A stretch of 59,379 bases of DNA from Actinomycetes bacterium (GTDB taxonomy: Bacteria; Actinomycetota; Actinomycetes; Propionibacteriales; Propionibacteriaceae), in assembly GCA_023443125.1 (NCBI GenBank), contig JAEZVO010000079.1:1-59379 (forward strand), written 5' to 3'. This document shows, one piece after another, positions 50,867 to 59,218 of the stretch (the first letter of the stretch is position 1; every line of letters starts with the position of its first letter). The notes below the pieces were generated by a model. That model saw only the letters and a list, made by a program, of their open reading frames with translations, was not told the DNA's origin and did no database searches. Made by a program: the position numbers and the translations under genes.

Positions 50867-52521
50867 AGGAGTGCCTCCGCTATCGGGCCGAGCGCGAGCG
50901 CTGGGAAGAACGTGAGCGCGGCGACGATGAGAATGATGCCGATGATGAGAGTGATGAACAGGGGTCCGTGGGTGGGGAAGGTGCCAGAGTTCTCCTCGGC
51001 GTGGCCTTGCTTCGCCAGTGCGCCCGCGAGGGAGAGCGCGAGCACGATGGGCACGAATCGCCCGATGAGCATGGCCAACCCGGTGCCCACGGTGTGCAAG
51101 ATGGATGCTGCTCCGAAGCCCGCGAACGCGGAACCGTTGTTGTTCGACGCCGACGTGTAGGCGTACAGAATCTCGCTGAGGCCGTGTGGACCGGCGTCTT
51201 GTAGCGTCTGTGCGCCCCCTGGCATAAGCAGGGTGATAGCCGCACCGCACAGCAATGCGCACGGCATCGCCAAGATGTAGAGCGCCACGGGGGTGATTTC
51301 GCGTCGGCCGATGGATTTGCCGAGGTATTCGGGGGTACGCCCCACCATCAGCCCGGCGAGGAACACGGTCAGCACGGCAATCACGAGAATGCCGTAGAGG
51401 CCAGTGCCAACGCCGCCCGGTGAGACCTCGCCCAGCATCATGTTGAGCATGAGCGTGCCGCCACCTGCTGCGGTGTACGAGTCGTGCATCGAGTTCACCG
51501 CGCCAGTGGAGGTACCCGTCGATGCGGAGCCGTAGAGCACCGATCCCCAGATACCGAAGCGCTGCTCTTTGCCCTCCATAGCAGCCCCTGCAGCCATGAG
51601 CGCGGATCCTTTGTGGGCCAGTTCGGAGCAGAGCGTGATGGCCATCGCACCGAACTGCAGGATTGCCATCACGAGGACGATGGCGATGCCCTGGCGGCGA
51701 TCGCCGATCATCGTGCCGAAGGTGTAGGGCAGTGAGAAGGGGATGACCGTCATGGCCCAGATGGCCAGCACGCTCGTGAGTGCGTTCGGGTTCTCAAAGG
51801 GGTGCGAGCCGTTGGCGTTGAAGAATCCGCCGCCGTTCGTACCGAGCTGCTTGATGGCTTCCTGGCTTGCAACCGGGCCGAGCGGCACGTGCTGGCTACC
51901 ACCGGCAAGCGTTGTCACGTCCAGACCCGCAGCCCAGCTCTGTACCGCGCCGCCCAGGATGAGCAGGACAGCGACAACGAATGCCATGGGCAGCAGGAGC
52001 CGGAGGGATACCCGGGTCACGTCGACGAAGAAGTTGCCGAGCTGGTCGGTGCGAGAGCGGGCGAAGCCTCGAATGAGCGCGAACGCCACACAGATGCCGA
52101 CGGCGCCAGAGACGAAGTTCTGCACTGTCAGGCCGAGCATCTGGGGCACGTGCCCGAGGTTTTCGCCTGAGTACCACTGCCAGTTCGTGTTGGTCACGAA
52201 CGAGATGGCGGTGTTGAAGGCACCGTCGGCAGGGAATGCGTCACGGCCGTAGGACAGCGGCAGCAGGGGGCCCAGGCGCAGCAACAGGTACAGCAGCAGA
52301 ATGCCCGCCAGGCTGAAACCGATGAGTCCGCGGGCATAGTGCCGCCAGGACTGTTCGCGGTCAGGGTCCACACCGCACAAGCGGTATATGGCGCGCTCGA
52401 CCCGATTGTGGTGCTCCGACGTGGCAATCCACGCCATGTATTGGCCAAGGGGCACGTGCGCGATGGCCAAGAGCGCGATGAGGAAACCGGCCTGGAGAAG
52501 GCCGGCGGCGATAGGCGACAT
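50863..52521 (-). CDS. kdpA: Potassium-transporting ATPase channel subunit KdpA
   Basis: A 552-residue membrane subunit that forms the potassium pathway. Selectivity-loop regions TNTNWQWYSGE, GTNGGGFFNANGSHPFENP and SASNNNGSAFAG are present, with about ten membrane helices. The ATG at 52521 overlaps the kdpF stop (TGATG). First large gene of kdpA-kdpB-kdpC-kdpD-kdpE, all in tight translational coupling. Confidence 0.96.
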   Translation of the reverse strand: MSPIAAGLLQAGFLIALLAIAHVPLGQYMAWIATSEHHNRVERAIYRLCGVDPDREQSWRHYARGLIGFSLAGILLLYLLLRLGPLLPLSYGRDAFPADGAFNTAISFVTNTNWQWYSGENLGHVPQMLGLTVQNFVSGAVGICVAFALIRGFARSRTDQLGNFFVDVTRVSLRLLLPMAFVVAVLLILGGAVQSWAAGLDVTTLAGGSQHVPLGPVASQEAIKQLGTNGGGFFNANGSHPFENPNALTSVLAIWAMTVIPFSLPYTFGTMIGDRRQGIAIVLVMAILQFGAMAITLCSELAHKGSALMAAGAAMEGKEQRFGIWGSVLYGSASTGTSTGAVNSMHDSYTAAGGGTLMLNMMLGEVSPGGVGTGLYGILVIAVLTVFLAGLMVGRTPEYLGKSIGRREITPVALYILAMPCALLCGAAITLLMPGGAQTLQDAGPHGLSEILYAYTSASNNNGSAFAGFGAASILHTVGTGLAMLIGRFVPIVLALSLAGALAKQGHAEENSGTFPTHGPLFITLIIGIILIVAALTFFPALALGPIAEALL

Positions 52522-52604
52522 CAGAACTTCTCCGGGCTTAACAAGGTGACGATCAGATAGGCGACTACGGCGAGCGCGATCACGAGCATGGCTACGTTCT
52601 CCAT
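52521..52604 (-). CDS. kdpF: Potassium-transporting ATPase small subunit KdpF
   Basis: A 27-residue single-helix peptide, MENVAMLVIALAVVAYLIVT followed by LLSPEKF. The helix and the SPEKF ending are typical of KdpF, which stabilises the KdpABC complex. Its TGA overlaps the kdpA ATG. It is preceded by another small hydrophobic ORF ending one base before its ATG. Confidence 0.92.
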   Translation of the reverse strand: MENVAMLVIALAVVAYLIVTLLSPEKF

Positions 52605-52605
52605 A

Positions 52606-52683
52606 TCAATCCCGCCAGGCAAAGGTCATGGCGTGCATCGCGGCGAAGAACACCACCAGCACGACTACGAAGATGAAATCCAT
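52606..52683 (-). CDS. 25-residue hydrophobic ORF upstream of kdpF
   Basis: Begins MDFIFVVVLVVFFAAMHAMT and ends FAWRD. One membrane helix spans residues 3-19. The ATG at 52683 has GGAGG at a good distance (CTGGAGGCATG), and the stop lies one base before the kdpF ATG, so it is the first cistron of the kdp message. I know no named Kdp subunit that matches it. It could be an extra small subunit, a KdpF duplicate or a leader peptide; real translation is likely from the ribosome-binding site and spacing. Confidence 0.65.
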   Translation of the reverse strand: MDFIFVVVLVVFFAAMHAMTFAWRD

Positions 52684-52692
52684 GCCTCCAGT

Positions 52693-52735
52693 GAAGGCGT
52701 AAACGACCTCACTAGCCCCGCATCTTTACGCCGTC
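52693..52735. promoter_or_regulatory. Inverted repeat in the kdp promoter region
   Basis: GAAGGCGTAAA (52693-52703) and TTTACGCCGTC (52725-52735) are inverted with one mismatch and 21 bases between. They lie 10-52 bases upstream of the small ORF that starts the kdp message. A KdpE site or an mRNA leader stem is possible. Confidence 0.4.
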
Positions 52736-52823
52736 TTCACACGTCAGCCCCGACGCAAGCGCAACTTTTATGCCATCCCGTGGGCGTGGACAACCGTCGA
52801 ATGGGGCACGCTTGCCGCTCCTC

Positions 52824-53284
52824 CCCGACCGTCGAGTAGGCGATGAAGTCGCCATATCGAGACGCAGCGACGTGGTTTCGATACGCCCGCTACGCGGGCT
52901 ACTCAACCACCGGTGGACAGCGCGCACCCCCCCCGCCGATGATTGAGCCGCCGCTGTAAGCGGCATGTCGAAATCATCCCTGCCGTGGTTTCGATACGCC
53001 CGCTACGCGGGCTACTCAACCACCGGGCTTGGCCGAGCCCGACCGTCGAGTAGGCGCGAAGCGCCGTATCGAGACGCAGCGACGTGGTTTCGATACGCCC
53101 GCTACGCGGGCTACTCAACCACCGGTACCCACCTCCCGAGCGTCGAGTAGGCGGCGAAGCCGCCGTATCGAGACGCGGTGACGGGGTTTCGACACGCCCA
53201 CTCCGCGGGCTACTCAACCACCGGGCTTGGCCGAGCCCGACCGTCGAGTAGGCGCGAAGCGCCGTATCGAGACGCAGCGACGGG
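52824..53284. repeat. Palindromic repeat array B
   Basis: About five units of the same family as the array at 44611: CGACCGTCGAGTAGGCG, hairpin, TATCGAGACGCAGCGAC, GTTTCGATACGCCCGCTACG, CGGGCTACTCAACCACCGG. One unit (about 52935-52980) is strongly diverged (GATTGAGCCGCCGCTGTAAG). The loops differ by compensatory changes, for example GGCGCGAAGCGCC and GGCGGCGAAGCCGCC, which keeps the hairpins. It fills the gap between the kdp promoter and the end of cdd. Confidence 0.9.
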
Positions 53285-53288
53285 GCCC

Positions 53289-53684
53289 CTACGGACGCAC
53301 GTGCTCCAGGTCGTTCGGGCCGAAGCCTTGCGGAAGCACCTGTGCCCACGGGACGTCCCCTTCCGGGGTGCGCACGACGAGGCCCTCCCCCGCGTGCTCA
53401 TGCAACAGCTGCCGGCAGCGACCGCACGGCATGATGAGCTCGCCGAGCTTGTTGACGCACAGGAATGCGACGAGCTTGCCGCCGCCTGACTTCCACAGCT
53501 CGGAGATCAGACCACACTCAGCGCAGAGCGTCATGCCCAGGCTGGCATTTTCCACGTTGCATCCCGACACCATGCGGCCATCGTCGACAAATGCCGCCGC
53601 TCCCACTGGGTACTCGGAATAGGGCACGTACGAGCATTTCGTCATGCGTTTGGCCTCGGTGAGGAGGGCATCCCAGTCGATCAT
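53289..53684 (-). CDS. cdd: Cytidine deaminase
   Basis: A 131-residue enzyme converting cytidine and deoxycytidine to uridines. Zinc motifs are CNVENAS, LCAECGLI and MPCGRCRQLL, with the catalytic Glu in CAE. The ATG at 53684 overlaps the stop of the upstream permease gene (TGATG), so salvage and uptake are co-transcribed. The repeat array begins 5 bases after its stop. Confidence 0.95.
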   Translation of the reverse strand: MIDWDALLTEAKRMTKCSYVPYSEYPVGAAAFVDDGRMVSGCNVENASLGMTLCAECGLISELWKSGGGKLVAFLCVNKLGELIMPCGRCRQLLHEHAGEGLVVRTPEGDVPWAQVLPQGFGPNDLEHVRP

Positions 53685-54979
53685 CAGTGGCTCTTCTCGT
53701 AGTGCTGGCCGTCGGCGGCAGGTGGCCGCACGCGGCCGATCAACCCAGCAACGGCGATGATGGTGATGAGGTACGGCAAGGCCGACAGGAAATCGCCCGG
53801 CATAGGAGTCTGCAGCGGGCTCAGCGTCTGCGCGAGCTGCCTGGAGAAGCCGAAGAACAACGCCATGCAGGCCGCCAGCACCGGATGCCAGCGTCCCATA
53901 ATCACCGCTGCGAGCGCGATGAAGCCATTACCGGCGGTGACGCCCGTCGTCTGGAACGCGCCCGAGCTACCAATCGTGAAGAACGCGCCGCCGAAGCCCG
54001 CGAAAACGCCGCCAAGCACGACTGATTGGAACTTGGTGCGAATGACGTCGATGCCGACGGTGTCCGCCGCGTGCGGGTGTTCACCCACCGCGCGTACGCG
54101 AAGTCCCCACTTCGTCTTGTAGAGCACGAACCACACGAATATCACCGCGATCACCGCGATGTACGTCAGCGGGCGTTGCACGAACAGGACGGGGCCAAGG
54201 AACGGGATATTGCTGACCACCGGAATCTCCACCGGCGTCATCACCGAGACGGAGTTCAGGTTCGACGAACCCTTCACTAGCTGCTCATACATGAAGCCGG
54301 TGAAACCCGTCGCAAGCAGGTTCACCACCACGCCGAGCACCACGTGATCCACCAGGTACTTCAGCGTGAACACTGCCAGCAGCAGCGCCGACAGCACGCC
54401 GGCGAGCACCGCAGCGAACATGGCCGCCCAAAGATTCTGCGTGAGGCCAGCGACGACGCTCGCGGTGAACGCGGCAGTCAGCATCTGACCTTCGATGGCG
54501 ACGTTCACCACGCCCGCTCGTTCGGACAGTACGCCGCACAGCGCGCCGAGCACGATGGGCGTGGCGTACTGCAGCGTGCCGTTGAGCTGGTTGGTGAGCG
54601 TGAACGGCAGCGGGGCGTCCGCAGCCGACCAGACGATAAACCCGACGAACAACGCGATGCCAGCCAGCGTGCCAAGCAGCGTCGACCAGGGCTTGGGAAC
54701 CTTCCGCACCAGGAAGAATGCGCCGACGAACAGCATCACCACGGCGCACAGCACCGTCACGGGCACGGCCGGGACGGACAGCGTCGGCAGCTGCACCTCG
54801 TCGAGCACGTCAGACAGGGCGATCTGCGAGACGCCGCGCGACGTCACGCCGCCGATGAGCAGGAGCAACCCGACGATCGCGATCAACGCGCCGGAGGACA
54901 ACCGGTGGCGTCGCTTCTCCGCCGATTCGACGTTGGTGTCCGTGTCGACCGTCTGCGGGGTAACCGACGTCGTGGTCAT
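53684..54979 (-). CDS. Nucleoside ABC transporter permease (NupQ-like)
   Basis: A 431-residue BPD_transp_2-type permease with about ten membrane segments. Conserved stretches are CGVLSERAGVVNVAIEGQML and GLRVRAVGEHPHAADTVGID. The N-terminal approximately 25 residues are hydrophilic. It overlaps the other permease gene (ATGA) and cdd. It belongs to the BMP/nucleoside importer family, which matches the deaminase neighbour. Confidence 0.93.
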   Translation of the reverse strand: MTTTSVTPQTVDTDTNVESAEKRRHRLSSGALIAIVGLLLLIGGVTSRGVSQIALSDVLDEVQLPTLSVPAVPVTVLCAVVMLFVGAFFLVRKVPKPWSTLLGTLAGIALFVGFIVWSAADAPLPFTLTNQLNGTLQYATPIVLGALCGVLSERAGVVNVAIEGQMLTAAFTASVVAGLTQNLWAAMFAAVLAGVLSALLLAVFTLKYLVDHVVLGVVVNLLATGFTGFMYEQLVKGSSNLNSVSVMTPVEIPVVSNIPFLGPVLFVQRPLTYIAVIAVIFVWFVLYKTKWGLRVRAVGEHPHAADTVGIDVIRTKFQSVVLGGVFAGFGGAFFTIGSSGAFQTTGVTAGNGFIALAAVIMGRWHPVLAACMALFFGFSRQLAQTLSPLQTPMPGDFLSALPYLITIIAVAGLIGRVRPPAADGQHYEKSH

Positions 54980-56187
54980 GCCGTCACCGCCTTTTCCTCC
55001 ACAACTTTCACTTTTCGCTCACGCAGGAACGGCAACAGCCATTTCACGAACGCGGGGGCCGCTACGAACAGCACAATCAGTGCCTGGATGAGATTCACCA
55101 AGTCCGACGGCGTGTTGGCGTGGATCTGCATGTGCACGCTGCCTTCCTTGAGTGCGCCGAACAGCAGCCCGGCGAACAGCACGCCCAGCGGGCGCGAGCG
55201 CCCGAGGAGCGCGACGGTGATGGCGTCGAAGCCGATGGCCCCGACGATGCCCGCCGACAGCTGGGTGGGGTAACTGGTGAGCATCTCGGGGGCGGTGACC
55301 GCGTTCACACCCGCCATGCCAGCCAGCGCGCCGGCGAGCGCCATCGTGACGATGGTCACCTGCGACACGTTCATGCCCGCCGTCGCGGCCGCGTGGGGGT
55401 TGAGGCCGACGGCCTGAATGCGCAGACCAAGTGTGGTGCGTTCGAGGAGCCACCAGACGAGCCCAACGCACACCAAGGCCAGAAAAAAGCCCAGGTGGAG
55501 GCGGGTGCCGTCGATACGGGGAAGGGTGGCCGACCAGGGCAGCTGCGGGCCGATCGGATCGTTGCGGCCCGGCGCCATGAACGCGCGCTGCTGCATGAGG
55601 TACTGCATCATGAACACGGCGACGTAGTTGAGCATGATCGTGACGATCACCTCGTGGCTACCCGTTTTGGCTTTCAAGAAACCGACGATCCCGCCCCACA
55701 ACATGCCGCAGGAGACGCCGACGAGGATGACGAGCGGCAGGTGCACAATCAGGGGGAGCCCCTTCACCGTGAAACCGATGAACGCTCCCCAGACAGCACC
55801 CATGATGGCCTGACCCTGACCACCGATGTTGAACAGTCCTGCGCGAAACGCCAACGCGACGCCCAGACCGGCGAAGATCAGCGGCGTGGCTTGCGCCGTC
55901 GTTTTCGTGAAGGCCACCCACGACCCGAACGCGCCTTGCACCAGCGCCGAGTACGTCGTCGACATTTTCTCCCAGGACGCACCGAGAGCGTCGCCGGGAC
56001 GAGCGAAGAAGTACGACCACTTGGATGCGACTTCCGGGTCGAGCACGATCATCACGATGGAGCCGACGACGAATGCCAGCACCAGCGCCCAAAACGTGAC
56101 CGCGGCGGAGTTGAGCCACGCGGCCCATGGCGCCTTCGGCTTGGGATTCTTCGCTTCGCGCGGCTCGCGAGTTTCGTTGTTACTCAC
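54976..56187 (-). CDS. Nucleoside ABC transporter permease (NupP-like)
   Basis: A 403-residue permease with a hydrophilic N-terminus and about ten membrane segments. Motifs are FRAGLFNIGGQGQAIMGAVW and GLRIQAVGLNPHAAATAGMN. I chose the GTG at 56187, which overlaps the ATPase stop by 8 bases and has GAGGGG upstream; an in-frame start at 56256 would overlap the ATPase by 77 bases. Confidence 0.92.
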   Translation of the reverse strand: MSNNETREPREAKNPKPKAPWAAWLNSAAVTFWALVLAFVVGSIVMIVLDPEVASKWSYFFARPGDALGASWEKMSTTYSALVQGAFGSWVAFTKTTAQATPLIFAGLGVALAFRAGLFNIGGQGQAIMGAVWGAFIGFTVKGLPLIVHLPLVILVGVSCGMLWGGIVGFLKAKTGSHEVIVTIMLNYVAVFMMQYLMQQRAFMAPGRNDPIGPQLPWSATLPRIDGTRLHLGFFLALVCVGLVWWLLERTTLGLRIQAVGLNPHAAATAGMNVSQVTIVTMALAGALAGMAGVNAVTAPEMLTSYPTQLSAGIVGAIGFDAITVALLGRSRPLGVLFAGLLFGALKEGSVHMQIHANTPSDLVNLIQALIVLFVAAPAFVKWLLPFLRERKVKVVEEKAVTA

Positions 56188-57733
56188 CGGCTTCCACCCC
56201 TCTCGCGGCAGTGGCGTCGTCGCCTTGTCCGGCGATGGCATCTTCATAACTGACACCGGCCATCATCAAGCCGAGCACCTCTCTGGATGTGTTGGAAGGC
56301 ACCACGCCGACGATCTTTCCGCGATACATCACCGCGATTCGGTCGGCGAGCGATTCCACTTCCTCTAGCTCGGTGGAGACGATCAGCACCGCAGTGCCCT
56401 TGTCGCGTTCCTCGACGATGCGCTTGTGCAGGAACTCGATGGCACCGACGTCGACGCCTCGGGTGGGCTGGCTTGCCAGCAGCAGGCTGAGGTCGCGTGA
56501 CAGCTCGCGGGCAAGCACCACCTTCTGCTGGTTACCACCCGAGAGCGAGTTCACCGGCGACGACGTCGATGTCGTGCGGATATCGAACTCTTCGACACAT
56601 TGGGTGGCGTTGTCAGCGATCTTTGCCAGCTCGAGGTTGCCGTGCTTGGAAAACGTGCTCAGATTATTGATGACGAGGTTTTGCGCGACGGAGAATTCGC
56701 CGACGAAACCGTCGCGGCGTCGGTCTTCCGGCACGAAGCCCAGGCCTGCGTCGATGGTTTGGCGAGGCTTCGCGTGCGTGACGTCGACTCCATCGAGGGT
56801 GACGGTTCCCGTCGCGATGGGCAGGGTGCCGAGCAGGCCGGCCGCGAGTTCAGACTGGCCGTTGCCCTGCACGCCTGCGAGACAGACGATCTCTCCGCCG
56901 CGCACGGTGAGGGACAAATCGTCGACGGCGACGGCGCCCGACGGTGCTGCGATCGAGACGTGTTCGAGAACGAGGCGATCCTCCCCCGGCTGGGCCGGTT
57001 CCTTCTCCACTTGGAGCGTGACGGGGCGGCCAACCATCATCGATGCCAGCTCCGCTTCCGACGCGCTGGGGTCGGCCGAGCCGACTACCTTGCCGCGACG
57101 AATGACGGTGATGTCGTCGGCCACCTCGCGCACCTCGCGCAGCTTGTGGGTGATAAACACGATGGCGCGGCCTTCGTCGCGCAGCGCCCGCATCACGTCC
57201 ATAAGCTCGTCGATTTCCTGCGGGGTCAGCACCGCGGTGGGCTCGTCGAAGATGAGGTACTGGGCTCCCCCGGCGAGCGCCTTGAGAATCTCGACGCGCT
57301 GCTGAATACCGACGGGAAGGTCTTCCACGAGGGCGTCTGGGTCGACGTCCAGCCGGTACCGCTCGGAGAGCTCCTTCACCTGCTGGCGGGCCCGCCCCAG
57401 GTCCAGCATGCCGGCCGATCCGGTTTCGCGCCCGAGCACCATGTTCTCTGCGACGGTGAACACCGGGATGAGCATGAAGTGCTGGTGCACCATGCCGATG
57501 CCGGCAGCCATCGCGTCACCCGGGCCGGCGAAGTGCTGGACCTCGTCGTCCAGCAGGATCTCGCCCTCGTCGGCCTGGTACAGGCCGTACAGCACGTTCA
57601 TCAGCGTCGACTTGCCGGCGCCGTTCTCACCGAGAAGGCAGTGGATCTCGCCGGGCTCGACCGTCAGGTCGATGTGGTCGTTGGCGACCAGGGCGCCGAA
57701 GCGCTTGGTGATGCCGCGCAGCTCGAGCTTCAT
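56180..57733 (-). CDS. Nucleoside ABC transporter ATPase with two nucleotide-binding domains
   Basis: A 517-residue tandem ATPase. Domain 1 has Walker A GENGAGKST, a signature region PVGIQQRVEILKAL and Walker B YLIFDEPTAVL. Domain 2 has an altered Walker A (GVQGNGQSE), signature LSGGNQQKVVLAREL and a degenerate Walker B (LLLASQPTRGVD). This pattern is normal for the RbsA/NupO type. Codons near its 5' end (about the first 75-110) end almost always in G or C, unlike the rest, so the composition break lies within this gene. Confidence 0.94.
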   Translation of the reverse strand: MKLELRGITKRFGALVANDHIDLTVEPGEIHCLLGENGAGKSTLMNVLYGLYQADEGEILLDDEVQHFAGPGDAMAAGIGMVHQHFMLIPVFTVAENMVLGRETGSAGMLDLGRARQQVKELSERYRLDVDPDALVEDLPVGIQQRVEILKALAGGAQYLIFDEPTAVLTPQEIDELMDVMRALRDEGRAIVFITHKLREVREVADDITVIRRGKVVGSADPSASEAELASMMVGRPVTLQVEKEPAQPGEDRLVLEHVSIAAPSGAVAVDDLSLTVRGGEIVCLAGVQGNGQSELAAGLLGTLPIATGTVTLDGVDVTHAKPRQTIDAGLGFVPEDRRRDGFVGEFSVAQNLVINNLSTFSKHGNLELAKIADNATQCVEEFDIRTTSTSSPVNSLSGGNQQKVVLARELSRDLSLLLASQPTRGVDVGAIEFLHKRIVEERDKGTAVLIVSTELEEVESLADRIAVMYRGKIVGVVPSNTSREVLGLMMAGVSYEDAIAGQGDDATAARGVEAGE

Positions 57734-57774
57734 GGGGTCCTCGGGGTTCGGGACGGTGCGGGTGGGAGGGCTCG

Positions 57775-57864
57775 CCGGCGCGCTCGTGGCGCGCCGGTGC
57801 GCCGTCCGGGAGATCGTCGCACGTGGAACGCCCCGGGCGAGCCGTCGCCGGCCCGCCCGGGGCG
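57775..57864 (-). other. Two hairpins between the BMP and ATPase genes
   Basis: Stem 1: CCGGCGCGC (57775-57783) / GCGCGCCGG (57789-57797), 5-nt loop. Stem 2: CGCCCCGGGCG (57829-57839) / CGCCCGGGGCG (57854-57864). Neither has a T-tract. They probably reduce read-through from the abundant binding protein to the transporter genes. Confidence 0.6.
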
Positions 57865-57888
57865 CATGTCACGCGTGCGAGGCCGCGA

Positions 57889-58992
57889 TCACTTCGCCAG
57901 GTACGAGGTGACCGGGATCTGGCCGTCGATGATCTGCTGCTTGAGGTCCTCGACCTCGGTGACGAGACCGGCGTCGACCTTCGACTCGAAGTTGTGCAGC
58001 GGCGCGATGCCGACGCCCTCGTTCTCGAGCGTCCCGACGTACGTCTCGGCGTCGAACTTGCCCTCGCCCGCGGCCGTGACGGCCTCGTTCGTCGAGAGCT
58101 TCATGTTCTTGAGGATCGAGGTCAGGACGAGGTCCTGCGTCGAGGGGTCGGTGTCGAACACGTCCGCGTCGGCGCCGATGAGGGCGACCTCACGGCCCGA
58201 GTCGGCGATCGCGTCCATGGCCGACTGGTAGATCGGACCGCCGACGGGCAGGATCACGTCGACACCCTGGTCGATGATCCCGGCCGCGACCTGCTTGGCC
58301 GTGTCATTGGCCTCGAAGCCACCGGTGAACGAGCCCTGGTCGCCGCCCTGGTAGCCGATGACCTGGACCGACGCGCCGTTGACCTTGTTGTAGTACTCGA
58401 CGCCCTGCTTGAAGCCGTCCATGAAGATCGTGACGGTCGGGTACGGCTGGCCGCCGAACGTGCCGACCTTGTTGACGCCGTTGCCGGCCGAGTAGCCGGC
58501 CGACAGGTAGCCCGCGAGGAACGCGGCCTGCGCCGTGTCGTAGAGCAGCGGCTTGACGTTCTCGGCGTCCTTCTGGCCGTCGAAGTCGTTGTCCGCGGCG
58601 TCGTCGACCAGGATGAAGTCGATGTCGGGGTTGGCCTTGGCCTGCTCGACGGTGGCGGCCGACAGCGCGAAGCCGACGGACACGATGGTCTTGCAGTTCT
58701 CGGCCACGAGGCTCTCGAGGTTGGGCGCGAAGTCCGCCTCGGAGTCGGACTGGACCTCGGCGAAGTCGGCGCCGAGCGCCTCGGCGGCCTCCTTGGTGCC
58801 CTCGTAGCTGAGCTGGTTGAAGCTCTTGTCGTCGAAGCCGCCGGCGTCGGAGACGATGCAGGCCTTGAAGTCCGACGCAGCCTTGTCGCTGCCGCCGGCC
58901 GTGGGCTCGGACGCCTCGGGAGCACTGCCACACGCCGCGAGCGCGAGGGCGACCGCCCCACCCAGTGCGGCCACTCGAATGATCTTCTTCAC
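57889..58992 (-). CDS. BMP-family nucleoside-binding lipoprotein
   Basis: A 367-residue lipoprotein of the PnrA/BMP family. The signal starts MKKIIRVAALGGAVALALAA (GTG initiation) with lipidated Cys21. Family motifs are DAGGFDDKSFNQLSYEGTKE, VSVGFALSAATVE and LAGYLSAGYSAGNGVNKVGT. The GTG at 58992 follows AGGAG by 10 nt. It is the binding protein for the ATPase and permeases downstream. Its third codon positions are almost all G or C (19 of 20 in a sample near 57970), higher than in the permease near 55050 (16 of 20). Confidence 0.93.
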   Translation of the reverse strand: MKKIIRVAALGGAVALALAACGSAPEASEPTAGGSDKAASDFKACIVSDAGGFDDKSFNQLSYEGTKEAAEALGADFAEVQSDSEADFAPNLESLVAENCKTIVSVGFALSAATVEQAKANPDIDFILVDDAADNDFDGQKDAENVKPLLYDTAQAAFLAGYLSAGYSAGNGVNKVGTFGGQPYPTVTIFMDGFKQGVEYYNKVNGASVQVIGYQGGDQGSFTGGFEANDTAKQVAAGIIDQGVDVILPVGGPIYQSAMDAIADSGREVALIGADADVFDTDPSTQDLVLTSILKNMKLSTNEAVTAAGEGKFDAETYVGTLENEGVGIAPLHNFESKVDAGLVTEVEDLKQQIIDGQIPVTSYLAK

Positions 58993-59218
58993 GACAGGTT
59001 GTCTCCTGCTTCTCGTCGTCGCGCCGCGCGGCCCACCGGTGCCGACGACGCCTCGTCGCGTCGCCGCCGTCCGGGTCCGGTCAGCATGATCACTGCGGAC
59101 CCTAGGCACCCGCAGGTCACGCTCTTGTTACCGACCCGTATCCGCGCAGGTTCTGTGATGAAAACGCAACCTGTTCCCGCTCTTCGGACCGCTCGTCCGC
59201 GCTACGAGACGGTGTGCG

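Noticed and set aside
44611..53284. Kdp block as a composite transposon
   Set aside because: No transposase, no clear target-site duplication and no terminal inverted repeats of IS type were found; only the repeat arrays are shared.
56188..56256. Longer start for the NupP-like permease
   Set aside because: It would overlap the ATPase gene by 77 bases; the GTG at 56187 has a ribosome-binding site and a normal short overlap.
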